64,000 nucleotides of DNA from Rhinolophus ferrumequinum. Taxonomy: Eukaryota; Chordata; Mammalia; Chiroptera; Rhinolophidae. This document shows positions 21,601 through 32,746 of the stretch, piece after piece; the stretch's first letter is position 1, and the number at the start of each line of letters is the position of its first letter. Below the pieces are notes generated by a model. It was given only the letters and a program-made list of their open reading frames with translations. It searched no databases and was not told where the DNA came from. Location of the stretch: the NCBI RefSeq assembly GCF_004115265.2, contig NC_046297.1:2356001-2420000 (forward strand), given 5' to 3'. The position numbers were made by a program, and so were the translations under genes.

Positions 21601-24600
21601 GTGGCCGCTGTCTGCTGCAGACTCTGGCTTCTTTCCGAGGCGTGCTGCTCAGGGAGACTCTGAGTGGCCGCGCTGGCCTTCTGTGGACTCAAGGGCGTGG
21701 AGGGCTGAGAGGAAGGCTGTGTGAGGTCGTCGGGCGGGGGCACAGGAAAAACCACAGGCTTGGACGAACTGGACTCTTTATTTATAAGCAGCACGTGGAT
21801 GGGTCCCGAATGACTCTTTAGATTGATCTGGTATTTCTTTTGTCCATTCTGACCCTTTGAAGTTATTGGGTATAATAAGCAAATGAATAGACTGTAATAT
21901 TAAAAATAAGGCAGAGCTACCAGGGACTAACTAAATCCACAGAAAATAAAGGCATTACGGCAAAACACAAGCGTAGAGACAAAGAGCAGTATGGGATCTT
22001 GAGGGCTCTAGCCACTTGCCCCTAAAAGTAAGCTCTTTTCAAATACTGATCATGAAAAACTCAGTTGTAGAACCCTGGCGACCTTCCATGTTTAACGCAA
22101 CCAGACGTGTGGGCACTCCACGCGGTCTCCATCTGTGTGGAGCCGTCCTGGCGTGGGTGTGGTCACCTCAACACGCCATCTTAAATGGCAACTATTTCAC
22201 AAGTCACAGCTCCTCTACCCCGTTCCGGAGGCACAGAGACAACTCGTTTTTCCTACGGAGATTCCAGAGTCAAGTCCCTGCATTTCAGAAAGTTATTTGT
22301 ACCCTAAGGCGTCAGAAGCCCATCATATAATGCGTAAATACAAACTTCTAGAACAGCTGGGGGCAGCAGGTGGATGGTAACAGGAATCTTTTCCTACCCT
22401 CCTTTTTGGTTGGTACAGCTTTCAAATCAGTTTTAGGAAGTCCGAATCCAACAACTACACTCATGAAACTTATCTATACACGCACGCACGCACGCACGCA
22501 TGCATATGGCACAGAGCCAAAAGCCAGAATGTTTTTAAAAAGACCTAATTTAAAGCAAGACATTGTTGATATTTAAATTGAGCTTTTTCCTCAGTCAGCA
22601 CTGCCCTATCAGTTATACAGCCAAATTGATTTTTTAAGATTACTGACTATTATCATTGACTCTATCGACCATTTTGACAACTACCCAAAATGAAAAGGAA
22701 CTAAATATTCCAAAAAAACCCAAAAACCCACTGTCAGACTTGATATCCTCTAGCTCAAATTAAATCAAATAAAAAAAGTAAAATGTTCAATAATTCATTC
22801 AGTTACATCTGCAATTTTACCAAAGTACTGAAGACACAATTTCAGTAATACTCCTCTCAAATGGACTCCTGGAAAGTGTTTACATACAATTAGCTCATTT
22901 CAGCTAAAGAAAATATATCTGTCCCTCTTGGACAGCAGACCCATTTTAACAGGTCATCGCACATACCATTTCCGGAATAGGTACCTCCAGCTGTGTTCCT
23001 GACGGTGCTTGAATGGCCAAAAGGGTATCACCTGGTCAAAAAAAATTAAGAAAGATTTTTAAATTTGTGAAAACACTACCAATCCTAGAACACAGTGGGC
23101 TCTGGAGTCAGACGCTTGGGTTCGAACGCCAGGCTTGGTGTTTGTGGCCTGTGCGTCTTACTTCTGTAAAATGGGGCACTGTAACTAACTGCGTAGGTCT
23201 GTTCTGAAGATAATGTAAAAGATGTATTAGTAGATCTTAGAACACGGTAAATACTCAGTGTTAGACTTGTTAGTCTCATTAACACATTCAGCTCAAGTTA
23301 ATTTTGCTTTCCCTCAGTTTCATGTAAAGTCTGAGATTCTTGAAACCTTTTAGCTTCAATTAAAAGAACACTGTGTACTCGACATATTTAAACTACTTAA
23401 ATGACTGGCGACACTCGAGGTCAGGTATGACGCGTTGAAATCGTGAGCTGCAGTGAGCTATTGTAGCTTACTTGGGAAGCCATTTCCGCAGCACTCTCTG
23501 CTGAAGATGAACACTTCCCCAAACCTTCTCGCAGAATGCAAAGTAGGGCCACAGGCACGCGTGTCACCAACAGCCTCAGGGGGCGAGTCAGAGTCCACTT
23601 GGCGAGGTGCCTGGTCGACCTTTTTCTATGTGCATCACACACCTTTTACTAGGTCACACAGAATTAAATATAAATGCATACGCACAATTTCATGTTGTGC
23701 TATATATAATTACGGGAATGCAACCCCTCTCTTTTAATTATTAACACATTATATTGTTATTTCAAGGGGGGAACACGGAGCAGGGGACAGAACGGGTTCT
23801 GCACTGCAGATGGAGACGAACTGTCCACATTCCTGAGAATAATGATGCAGGGCGAGCGCAGGGGGCTTCTGGGTCACTCTGCGCCTAACAGACTGATCAG
23901 AGGAGGGACGCAAGAAAACATGTGCCAGCAGTACTCACCGTGAAAGCAATTGCAGATGTCCTCGTGAGTCACATAGGAAAACGTACTGTCGTGAGAGTTA
24001 AAGAACGTCTATCAAGGCATTTCCAATGAGGTATCACAGCTGAGGCCAAATGAGCAAAGCGACCAAAGGCTTGGGGGAGGGGCAGCGACCGGCACCCATG
24101 GTCAGATAAACAAGAAGTCTAGTCTGAAAAGGTCGAGACCATCAAGTAAAGGTCCCTCAGAGGGTCCATCCTGTGCTCTAAGAAGCCACTCTGATTTGTG
24201 TGACATCTGAGGCCCCTTGGGAGACAGATGTAAACACGTCTGTCAAGGAGACGGGCTTCGAGGGGAAGGACCCCGATGGGGAGAAGGAGGCTACAGCACG
24301 TAAGCCCCCCCCACCCTGAGAACCATCCTGGCCATGTTTGGCGAACCGGGACGAGCCAGAGTCTGGAGAGCCGCACAGCGAGGCCCAAGGCCAGCTGGTG
24401 CACTGGTTTGAATCTTGGGGCTCCACAGGGCACAGTGTGGAAACCCCGGGTCCCAACCTTAGGGAGCTCTGATCCACAGTGAGGAATGAACGATGAGACC
24501 GTGGACTTGTGCACCAAAGACAACACGAACACTAGATTGTAGCCACTAATCAAAGCCCATCAGGGGTGCAAGATAAGGTGTAGTTTACAAGTTCCCCAGG

Positions 24601-27600
24601 AGTACAGGTAAGTTCACAAATCGAGAGCATCACCGGACTCTAAGAAAACAAGTGACTAAGACGCACGGAGGACCTCACTTCTGTTTTCTGCCCCCATGTG
24701 ATACGATAGGTACCCGCCCTGGGAACCCCACCCTCCAGTAAGTACCATCTTCTGTTACTATCAGGCAGAAAAGTGTCCAGGACTGATGACAGGCCTGTGA
24801 TACTTCATTTTGAAACCAAAGTTCAAAACGTGGCGAGTTGCTGGAGTTTTATGACGTCAGAACACAGAGCGCAGTGACGTAAGTGCACTCACACACTGCA
24901 CAGTGACCTGGAGTGGCCGCAGGGCCCTGAGCACGTGGGCTGGCACGTTACAGCCCATCAGGATGGGCTGGAAGTAGATGGACCTGCTTTTCTCAATGCA
25001 GCACAGGATGATGCTAACAGATGCACCACCTAACTTAAAAAGGGAACATTTGTAAATATTCGTAGAAATGATTAGGAACGTATTATAAAATTAAAATGTT
25101 ACATCCACTTGAAAAACTGAAATCTCTAAAAGCAGTAGAATAAGGTGCCCGGCCCGCAGCCTGCAGGAATGTGCTACGTACATACATACCCCGTAGCTAT
25201 TCGTCCGGGTACGCGTACCGCTTATTTCAAAGGATATCTATTGTTGACGGAGTCCTCCATCACATTTCGGATGCTCTGCTGCAGCCACAGCTTGTGCTGA
25301 TCCAGCTCTCTTTCCTTCAGTTCTAGATCTTCAATTTCAGCCTTAAGACATCTTAGTCTGTCTATGACCTCTTTAGTGTTACAACCAGCACCTACACCTC
25401 TTCAAACAGACGAGCATTAGTGCCCCAGGCTCAGACACAGCTTAATGTCACTTGATCTTCACAGTAATAAAAACCTTTACACTCTTTTAAAACCAAGGAT
25501 TCAAATGCTTAGAAAATTTCAACACCATACCTCTGAACAGGCCCGCTGACAAAACTTTTTGGCAAGAACAGTCAAATTACAAAAAATTCTCGGTATGTTT
25601 TAGAGTGGTTTTTGTCACCTGGAAGGTCGGGCTGGTGACTAAGGCACCAAAACGAGGTCACAGCCAAAGAGTCACACCTGAGAGTCTCACAGGTTGACCG
25701 AGATGCAGGTAAAATAAATTATAACCTTTCAATATTTTGGTGGGATTTTGGCAACAAAAAGACAAAAAACTCAGGCCAAAGGGGACAAATGCAAAGAATA
25801 GACAGCATTTGTCACATTCAAACGCACAGCCATACAACAGTTACCAAATGACAACATGCATTTCAATCAACTATGATGTGGAAAGTACAGTAAGACGTAG
25901 TTCCTGTTCTCAAGTTCATATTAGTTAATCGGCAGATAAACAGAGAGGGGGTTCGGGAGGGCTTAACAATAGAAAGCAGGATGCAGAGTGTGCCAAAGGA
26001 GGGGCTTGAGGGAGAGCATAAGTTTTGCATTTTAAGAGTGTCAATTAAATGGCAGAGAGAGCAAACGACCTAAGGCAGCAGTGACATCTAGGGACCTATA
26101 CAGACGCCCAGAGGCAGGGCCAGAGAAAAGTGACTCCAGTGGGGGCTGAAGCAGAGGACTTGGGAGAGATACTAATACAAAGCAGAAAGGTCAGAATTCA
26201 CAGAGCACTGGGCAGAAAAATCAAGTTTTCAGAAGAGAGTCCTGGTTTGTAACTTACTTCCATTGGATACTGTTTTTTGACTTTTTTTCAATCAAGTCAA
26301 TTCCTTCCAAGACATTGGTGATATCATAAATTCTTCTCTTTTGCCTCACAGCCAAAGTGTCTGCCGCCTGTTTTAAACAAGGGTGGGGTGGGGGAGAACA
26401 AAGAACAACGGAACAGATTACAATTCACATGTGAAAGCCAGAAAGGGCTGGTTATGAAGTTCACAGCAGGAGAAGCCACCCCAAATCTGACCCAGTCAGC
26501 TGCTGGGGAACAATAGCTGGGTACATTCAAAGCAGCTCTCAAACCCTGCAAATACCAAAGAAATTATTCCAGCTAAACGCCAGCAGATGTTGGGACGGAA
26601 AAAAAATGAAGAGGTCACGACACATAGCAGCCCTCCCACCCCCCCACACACACTAAGAATACTTCATGTCACCTTCTGGACTAACCCTGGCGGGGGCCGT
26701 GAGTCACTTGCCCATGTCACTTCCCATCTGATGTCTCTGTTTATGAAGTCTTGTCTAAAGACCACGGCCTTAATTCTCTTTTGAAACGTTGAAAAATTAT
26801 ATCTCAGCGATTTCTAAAGAATTAAGTCAAGCTAGCTGGGGAGAAATTCTGAATGATACACCCAGTGTCCCACCTTGAAATACACTACCTGCGCTTTTCA
26901 CACTCGCAATGAACATGACGAATGGATCGTGCCACCCCCACCCACGGCATCAAATCCACAGGAACGCCAGCGGGGAGGTGGTGCTGGCCAACGGCATGCA
27001 GGAGCGCGCGCCTCACTCACATGGAGGAAGATCCACAAAGGTACTTCAGGCCATCCCGTCTGAGGGAATGCAGGGACGCTGCACAGTCCCTCTAACTGGT
27101 TCCCGCTCCCATGTCTGACATTTGCTCCCCACTAGAACAAACAGGGCACCCGAAGGCTCTCCTTCAGGGGGGATGAGACCACAGAAGCCACAGCGTACGA
27201 TTCTGGGCCCCCACCAGAAAGCACCTGTACGTCCTCACCGACAACAGTCGGCTCGCTGCCTAGATTACTGAACAGCATGTAGCTTCGCATAACTGGTGAC
27301 CAGCCACCCCGGGCATCACTACCTCATTGATTCCGGACCCGCCTGCCATGGGAGCAAGTGCGACCAACAGCTACTGCTCACCTCCCGGCACTGGGCCGGC
27401 ACCTGAAGTGAAACGTCGGTTCCAGCATCCAAAAATACCAGGTGACTACTGCGCAGTCACTCGGGTCCTTAGGAAGGGGACCTGTGCCTCAGAGGCGGAC
27501 CGGAGATTAAGTGGCATGTGGCAGAGAGAAGGAAGACGCGGAAAGTGAGGCCACGTCTGAGAGAAGGGACAACGGCTAAAGAGACGGCTGTAGGTGGGCA

Positions 27601-30600
27601 GGAGGTGACCTGGCCATGCCGAGGGCCGGACACGGGCAAGGCCAGCAGAGTGCTGGGTCGTGCAGACGCGGTCGCAGACAGGCAGGGGAGGGCCAAGGCA
27701 TCTCCTTCTGCTTGCCGTTTATTTTCTCCTCAGTGGGCGTAGGGGGCAGTGAAGGGACAGGGGGTGTATCATGGACAGGGACAGAGGAGAGGGGAAGTGT
27801 GAGGGTCTCCTGCAGGACAGCGGGAGTAAGCACTGGACCCCAGGCCGGTCCTTTGCAGGGGCAGGCAGGGCACAGAGGGCACGTCCTCACCGCATGCTGC
27901 CACAGCAGCTGGTGAATAAATGCACATGCAAACGCATCAAGTTTACGGGAAAAGGTTCTATTTGCTGTGAGAGGACTTGCCCTATACAGCCATAAAGGAA
28001 CCCTCTAACGGTACCACACCAGCTCAGCTGTTCAGGAAAACCAAAGCACACCTCGCCCCAGGACACATCTTCCTCTTCTAGCAATACGTCACCATCAGTG
28101 AACAAAGTGATGTATGTGTACAGGGAACAAAGTGAAGGTGGGCAGGACAAACCAGGAGCGCTGAGAAAGCACATACCAGGGCTGCCGCGGGTGGGCTTTC
28201 CCGAGTCCTGGCCCCCGCCCGGCACTTGAACAAGTGAGCTCCGGGAGGGAGCGGCCGAGAGCTTCGTTAGGTTAGGATTAGGTGCAGCCCTTTGCTCACG
28301 GACGGTCTTGTGATGGGGCATGAGGCTGCACAGAAGAACGTGGGAACAGCATCTCCCAGGTTTTCCACGTGCACAGCGACTCCCTGCCTCTCTACCAGGA
28401 CCCCCTGCTCTTAGGGTTTGAGCTGCTGGGCCTCAGAAACCAACTTGCCTGCATCCCAAACCAGTGTGCAAGAGCACCACACACGATCCATCGGTTACAA
28501 ACACACGCACATATGCAGTGACGGGTCCTGAGATTAAGATAGAAGGACCCCAAGTGACATAGGAAGATTACCTGTGAAATAGTGAGAACTAAAAAGAGCA
28601 GCATGAACCCACTTTCCACTGTGCCCCTGACATGCTCTGTCTATCTGTCTCACGGGAAGGTTTACACTAATTTTAGTTCATTTCGAACACTGTTAAAGAT
28701 AATTAAAATGTAGAATGCTTGATGTCAACCCACAGCTCAGAACCTTTCATTAGGCAGTAACGGGATAACTAACTGTGTTGTAGGGTCTCTCACAAACGTC
28801 ACCTAATTTAACGCTCCCTGCCGCTTTGTAAAGTCAGTGTCCTTCTTCCGGTTTCATAGGAAACAGATTCAGAAAGCTAGTGAAGAATGAGGTGTAATTT
28901 GGGATTAATTACATATTCATGAAATAAATTTGTGGCAAAACATTTTCAAATGTGCCTCTATAACTTCAAAAGTTTAAACAAATGGGTCAAAAGTTCCCAA
29001 GGATATACTGCACTGCAAAAGCTATTCAAGTACTAGTGGTCCAAAGGTGGTTTCATCGAGAGTGTATAAAATGGTCTGAAGAGCAGATCTTCATTTCCAT
29101 TTTATTTACTGATTGAAAAACAATAAACAGTAACCAAAACATTATATATACGGGGTCCAACAATTAAGTTTGCAAACTCATCCTAGAAAAAGTGCTACCC
29201 ACCTCACTGCTGAATATCATTACGGTCACCTTCAAAAGACTCCCCTTGGGAAGCTATGCACCGACGCCAGTACCTGGTCCACACTTCAAAGCAATTTTGG
29301 AACTCTTTTTCTGGAATGGCCATCAGAGGTGTCATCCTATTACCCTTGATGTCTTGAATGTCATCAAAATGTTTTTCCTTTCAATATTTCCTTTCTCTTC
29401 GGGTAAAGAAAGAAGTCATTGGGGCCCAGATCAGGTGAGGAGGGAGGGTGTTCCAATACAGTTATTTCTTTACTGGCTACAAACTCCCTCACAGACAGTG
29501 CCATGTGAGCTGGTGCATTGTCGTGATGCAAGAGCCATGAATTGTTGGCAAAAAGTTCAGGTTGTTTTCATCTAACTTTTTCATGCATCCTTTTCAGCAC
29601 ATCCAAATAGTAAACTTGGTTAACTGTCCAGTTGGTACAAATTCATAATGAATAATCCCTCTGACATCAAAAAAGGTGAGCAACATGGTTGCAACGAGTT
29701 CGCGAACTTAATTGTCAGACCTCGTGTGTCTAAGGCTTTGGGACTGTGGCTGACAAGGTATAGAACAAGGTTTAAAAAATGAAAGTCCCACAGGGCAGAG
29801 ATAAAGTGTACTAAGAGGTTGAAACAAGAGAGATTACCTAAGGTGGGGGCCAAAGGGAAACAGTGCTTGCACTGGGCCTGGAGAGGACATGGAAGCAGCA
29901 AGGAAATTAAAAACCAAGGAATAAACAACTTACTTCAAGGACACAAAGGAAGCAGCATGTAAGTGCTTTAATTCCCACTCAGCATTCTGCCCCAAAGTTC
30001 TCTACCCTAAAAACACCTCCGCGCTTTCACTGCCCCAAACTATACTCAGTATTTCTGCAATGCACAGGCTTTCTATTTGTTCTAGTTTTTATTTTTTGAT
30101 TTTTAATAAACTCTGCATAAGCTTTTAAAATGGAACTTCACTTTTATTGTCTTACTCAAGAAATGCATCACTAGGATACAGCCATTATGTTTGTATATAA
30201 TACAAATATATAGCATTTATATATAATATATAGAATATATAGAATAAATAGCATTTATATGGTCTTGGATATGTTATGGATTTCCAAGACATTTAGATGT
30301 GAAGGCTGATATAATTTTTTATATTCATGATAGTCACAAAAGTGATGTTCCATTAACTGCTTCTTAAAATATATCAAGTGTATAACTCAAAAGTATCAAT
30401 AACTTTCCTGAAATAACCTCCCCCCTTCCCAAGTAGGAATATAAGAAGCAACGTGATTTGATAATTTCACATTAGAGGAAATTGTGTCAGGGTTAGTCCA
30501 TCCTCCACAGGTAATGGCAAGTGTCAGAACAACCTTTTACTATGGTACACCAGAAGAAACATCACTGGAAAGATTCTAATGCAAGACTTGTACACATGTA

Positions 30601-32578
30601 AGATTTTATATGGATATATGCAAATAAATGAAAAATATATGTAAATAAGAAAACTGTTTTCTACATACATGTGAAAAAGAACGATGAACTGTCCTCTGGG
30701 AGTAAAACATCATTAATATAACGACATAATGTTATTGCAGACACCTCTGCACTTTTAGGAAAGTTCCAGGATGAATGAGTCAATGCTGTGAGGAAATAGG
30801 AAACTGACTTCCTGCCCACGGCCAGTGATTTCCCACAGATGACACAGGAAGCCAAAGGACTTAAGGGCACAGCTCGTGGTACTCCAGGCAGGTGAGGGTG
30901 AAGCCCTCCCAGCCAGCCCTCAGGGTTCAGTTCTATCTGGAAAACCCCAAACTTGCCTGATCACTTTTACTGAAGTGACAGGCTAAGGTCGGATTTCTAG
31001 GTTTTGAATCATGGTTTGCAAGCTGTGTTTGGAACAACACCCTTTCTCTGATGACCTCAGGACTTCCTGGGCATTCCTTAAACAGAATCCATTTTGGCTC
31101 AAGACGGTTTAAATACTATCTGTATGTGCTATAAAGCAGTTTAGGGAAGGAGGAAGGGGCTGTGGGGAGAAGCAGGGAACCAGGAATTTCTAAAGGTGGG
31201 GGAAATTCCAGGGATAACACTTCGAAAAGAAGATCATAGACTCCACTTCCCTGAATGCAAAACAGGCGGCTCATGCCTCGTTTGTTATCAAGCAGGACAA
31301 TTCAGACAACTCAGCATCACTTACTTCGCACCTCCTAGGTCCAGGACTAGGAGTGGGCCTTCAAGGCCCCCAGCCCTGGGCGGGTCCGAGGCCCTGCGCT
31401 CAGGGAGTTCTGCAGGCTGCTTCGGGCTCTGCAGACCCAGCCCAGGTGACTGCAGCCACTCTGCAGCCAGGCCGGGTCCTGCGACCACCCCCCAGGAAGG
31501 CCCAGGTTCAGGGGCACCGCCCCCCCGGGGGGCGTGTGCAGTGATTACGCCCTCCTCAGCACTTTTGTTCTTTGGCTGGTTTTTAAAGCTTGGGTTCTTA
31601 CAGACACTTGGTGCGCCACTTGACTTTATTCAAGTGACCGACCACCGTGGGTTCCTGGGCGCTGTGCATCCTTCCGACTCCTGCCTGAAACCGCCAAGTC
31701 ACTTTGTGGACATAACAGCCCCCTCTGCGCCGGAGCCAAAGGCGAAGCGCGCGTGCAGGGAGCCTGCGGAGCCACGGAGCAGGACAGCCTACAGGTGCGC
31801 CCACGGCCTCGCGTGAACGTGACAAAACGCGCTCTTTGCGTGGGACGGCAAACCTGTATCAGGTGCCAAATGCAGCCCCACCGAATAGCCCCTCGCGACC
31901 ACCGGAACGACGAGAAGTGGGCGAGGAAGGGTTTTGCTGCTACTCGCGCTTTAGCCCGGAGGGGCTGCCGAGCTCAGGCGTCCCCGTGCTTCCTGCGGAG
32001 CAGGCGGCTCCGCCGCTGCTGTTTAGTCTTCCGGCAGCGGGACACGCCGTTCCCCGGCGCAGGCCCCGGGCCCCGCCAGCCCCGACCCGAGGGCCCGCGG
32101 CCCGCGGCCTTTGTGGAGCGCGGCGCCCGCCAGCCCAGCGGTCACGCGGCGGGGCGGCGCCCGGCCCCGCGTCCTCCCTGCGCCCGTCCCCGCGTCCCCG
32201 CGTCCCCGCGTCCCCGCGTCCCCGCGTCCCCGCGTCCCCGCGTCCCCGCGTCCCCGCGTCCCCGCGTCCCCGCGTCCCCGCGTCCCCGCGTCCCCGCGTC
32301 CCCGCGTCCCCGCGTCCCCGCGTCCCCGCGTCCCCGCGTCCCCGCCGCCGGACCCCGCGTCCTCCCCGCGCCCGGCCGCCCGCGCTCACCGCCTTGAGGT
32401 CCAGCACGCCGTCTTTGGCCTCCTGCAGCAGCGACACGAACTTGCTGGTGAGCAGCCCCAGGCTCTTCTCGTGCCGGCTGCTGCCGCCCGCCGGGCCCCC
32501 GAGCTGCGCCGGCCGCGGGCCCTGAGGCTGGCCCGGCGGCGCCGGCTGCCCCGAGCTCGCGGACTCGGCCGCCGCCAT
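18562..32578 (-). CDS. E2F5: Transcription factor E2F5, complete (8 coding exons)
   Basis: Repressor-class E2F that binds TTTSSCGC promoter sites with a DP partner and recruits p130/p107 in G0/G1. Exons: 32390-32578, 26258-26367, 25238-25399, 23939-23982, 22967-23031, 21587-21854, 19682-19729, 18562-18671. The CDS is 996 bases, 331 residues. Winged-helix domain about residues 37-105 with the RRIYD recognition motif at 74-78; leucine-rich dimerisation helix 101-154; marked box about 155-215; Ser/Gln/Pro linker 220-290. The C-terminal pocket-protein site [17 protein letters not shown] (309-325) has every key position (Tyr310, Leu314, Glu318, Asp322-Leu-Phe-Asp325). Remembered human E2F5 is 346 residues; the shortfall is in the N-terminal Pro/Gln tract (here residues 10-30). 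Intron 3 is an AT-AC U12 intron. The promoter carries an E2F site. No break is seen. Confidence 0.97.
18750..19680. other. E2F5 intron 7, nothing recognised
   Basis: AT-rich. The open frame at 19021-19278 (plus) has no family features and no repeat I can name. Confidence 0.4.
19682..19729 (-). CDS. E2F5: E2F5 coding exon 7 (48 bases)
   Basis: Encodes [15 protein letters not shown]. Acceptor GTGTCCAG, donor GATG|GTGAGT. Confidence 0.95.
19900..21580. other. E2F5 intron 6, nothing recognised
   Basis: Contains a CpG-enriched patch at about 20440-20660 that supports several overlapping open frames on both strands. No protein family is recognisable, and no repeat is confidently named. Confidence 0.4.
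21587..21854 (-). CDS. E2F5: E2F5 coding exon 6
   Basis: Residues 191-279: the end of the marked box ([20 protein letters not shown]), then a Ser/Pro/Gln-rich linker. This linker differs most from the human protein, as expected of a disordered region. Confidence 0.96.
22480..22500. repeat. (ACGC)5 microsatellite
   Basis: Five CpG-containing tetranucleotides in E2F5 intron 5, followed by TGCATATG. CpG tetranucleotide repeats survive poorly in methylated DNA, so this one may be recent. Confidence 0.9.
22967..23031 (-). CDS. E2F5: E2F5 coding exon 5
   Basis: Encodes [20 protein letters not shown] plus Met190. This is the marked-box region contacting DP. Acceptor GACCAG, donor ATG|GTATGT. Confidence 0.95.
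23090..23275 (+). mobile_element. MIR SINE
   Basis: GGGCTCTGGAGTCAGACGCT, a GGGTTCGAACGCCAGGC segment and a CTTCTGTAAAATGGGGC segment are diagnostic MIR blocks. Confidence 0.85.
23939..23982 (-). CDS. E2F5: E2F5 coding exon 4 (44 bases)
   Basis: Encodes [14 protein letters not shown]. The frame only closes if the upstream intron ends in AC (AGTAC|GTTTTCC). An AG acceptor six bases earlier (CGACAG|TAC) gives a non-family junction. Confidence 0.93.
23983..25237 (-). other. E2F5: U12-type AT-AC intron (E2F5 intron 3)
   Basis: 1255-base intron beginning ATATCCTTT (25237-25229), the canonical minor-spliceosome donor. It ends AC (23984-23983), with a TTCTTTAAC branch-site match at 24005-23997 placing the branch A 15 bases from the end. 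E2F genes are known to carry minor-class introns. Confidence 0.9.
25238..25399 (-). CDS. E2F5: E2F5 coding exon 3
   Basis: Residues 101-153, the leucine/glutamate-rich dimerisation helix ([20 protein letters not shown]). It is followed by a U12 donor, AG|ATATCCTTT, rather than GT. Confidence 0.95.
25850..26220 (-). mobile_element. L2 LINE 3' region (diverged)
   Basis: AGTTCCTGTTCTCAAGTTCA, a CAGATAAACAGAG segment and GAGGCAGGGCCAGAGAAAAG match the reverse complement of L2 3' sequence in order. Located in E2F5 intron 2. Confidence 0.5.
26258..26367 (-). CDS. E2F5: E2F5 coding exon 2
   Basis: Residues 64-99 plus two bases. It holds the [13 protein letters not shown] recognition helix. Donor is AA|GTAAGT, acceptor TTTAAAACAG. 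Confidence 0.96.
26800..28700. other. E2F5 intron 1, distal part, nothing recognised
   Basis: Fairly GC-rich (about 26.9-28.4 kb) with many short open frames on both strands, none with family features. No confidently named repeat. Confidence 0.4.
28775..28890 (-). mobile_element. MIR SINE relic
   Basis: CACCTAATTTAACGCTCCCT and a TTTCATAGGAAACAGATTCAG segment are the MIR core in reverse complement. Confidence 0.5.
29151..29724 (-). mobile_element. Internally deleted mariner DNA transposon
   Basis: Terminal inverted repeats CGGGGTCCAACAATTAAGTT (left) and CGAGGTCTGACAATTAAGTT (right, read inward). A TA target duplication is intact on the left and reads TG on the right. About 574 bp of a usual 1.3 kb element. 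The interior encodes the transposase C-terminal half on the minus strand, with HHDNAPAH, an SPDLAPNDFFL segment and FQNCFE, including the second and third catalytic aspartates. The N-terminal half is absent and stops are present, so it is non-autonomous. It sits in E2F5 intron 1 in the gene's own orientation. I associate this family with horseshoe and roundleaf bats (from memory). Confidence 0.88.
30060..30660. other. AT-rich stretch in E2F5 intron 1
   Basis: Roughly 70-75% A+T with TATA-rich low-complexity pieces near 30190-30260 and 30600-30660. No gene or named repeat is seen. Confidence 0.45.
32185..32344 (-). repeat. Perfect 20-copy octamer minisatellite, (CGGGGACG)20 on the E2F5 sense strand
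   Basis: 160 bases of CGTCCCCG repeated with no interruption on the plus strand. It lies in E2F5 intron 1, starting 45 bases after the exon 1 donor. The sense transcript has a GGGG tract every eight bases with ACGC loops, an ideal layout for repeated G-quadruplexes. Each unit holds CpGs. Since 8 is not a multiple of 3, each strand encodes one 8-residue repeat in all frames (minus: GTRGRGDA; plus: PASPRPRV), so long open frames here are not genes. Confidence 0.97.
32390..32578 (-). CDS. E2F5: E2F5 coding exon 1
   Basis: Residues 1-63: Ala/Gly/Pro/Gln-rich head, then [20 protein letters not shown] opening the DNA-binding domain. It ends LKA|GTGAGC. The frame stays open into the intron and through the octamer array. 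Confidence 0.96.
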
Positions 32579-32734
32579 CGCCCCGAGTCCGGCCCGCAGC
32601 CGACCGACGCCGCGGCTTCGCCAAGCCCGAGCGCCAACGAGCCCGCGGCGGGACGCGGGACACGGCGACGCCGGCGGGGACCGGAGTTTAAATGGCAGGA
32701 AGTGACGCCGCGGCCGCCGTTGCCGGGAGACGCG

Positions 32735-32746
32735 TTTCCCGCGGGA
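32735..32746. promoter_or_regulatory. E2F-type site in the E2F5 promoter
   Basis: TTTCCCGCGGGA contains the E2F consensus TTTSSCGC and is nearly self-complementary. It lies about 157 bp upstream of the start codon, which suggests feedback by the E2F family (inference). Confidence 0.65.

Noticed and set aside
29192-29575. 127-residue plus-strand open frame
   Set aside because: It is the antisense of the mariner transposase remnant.
32185-32344. Regular repeat spacing that could suggest a CRISPR-like array
   Set aside because: Eight-base head-to-tail units with no spacers, in a vertebrate genome; it is a minisatellite.
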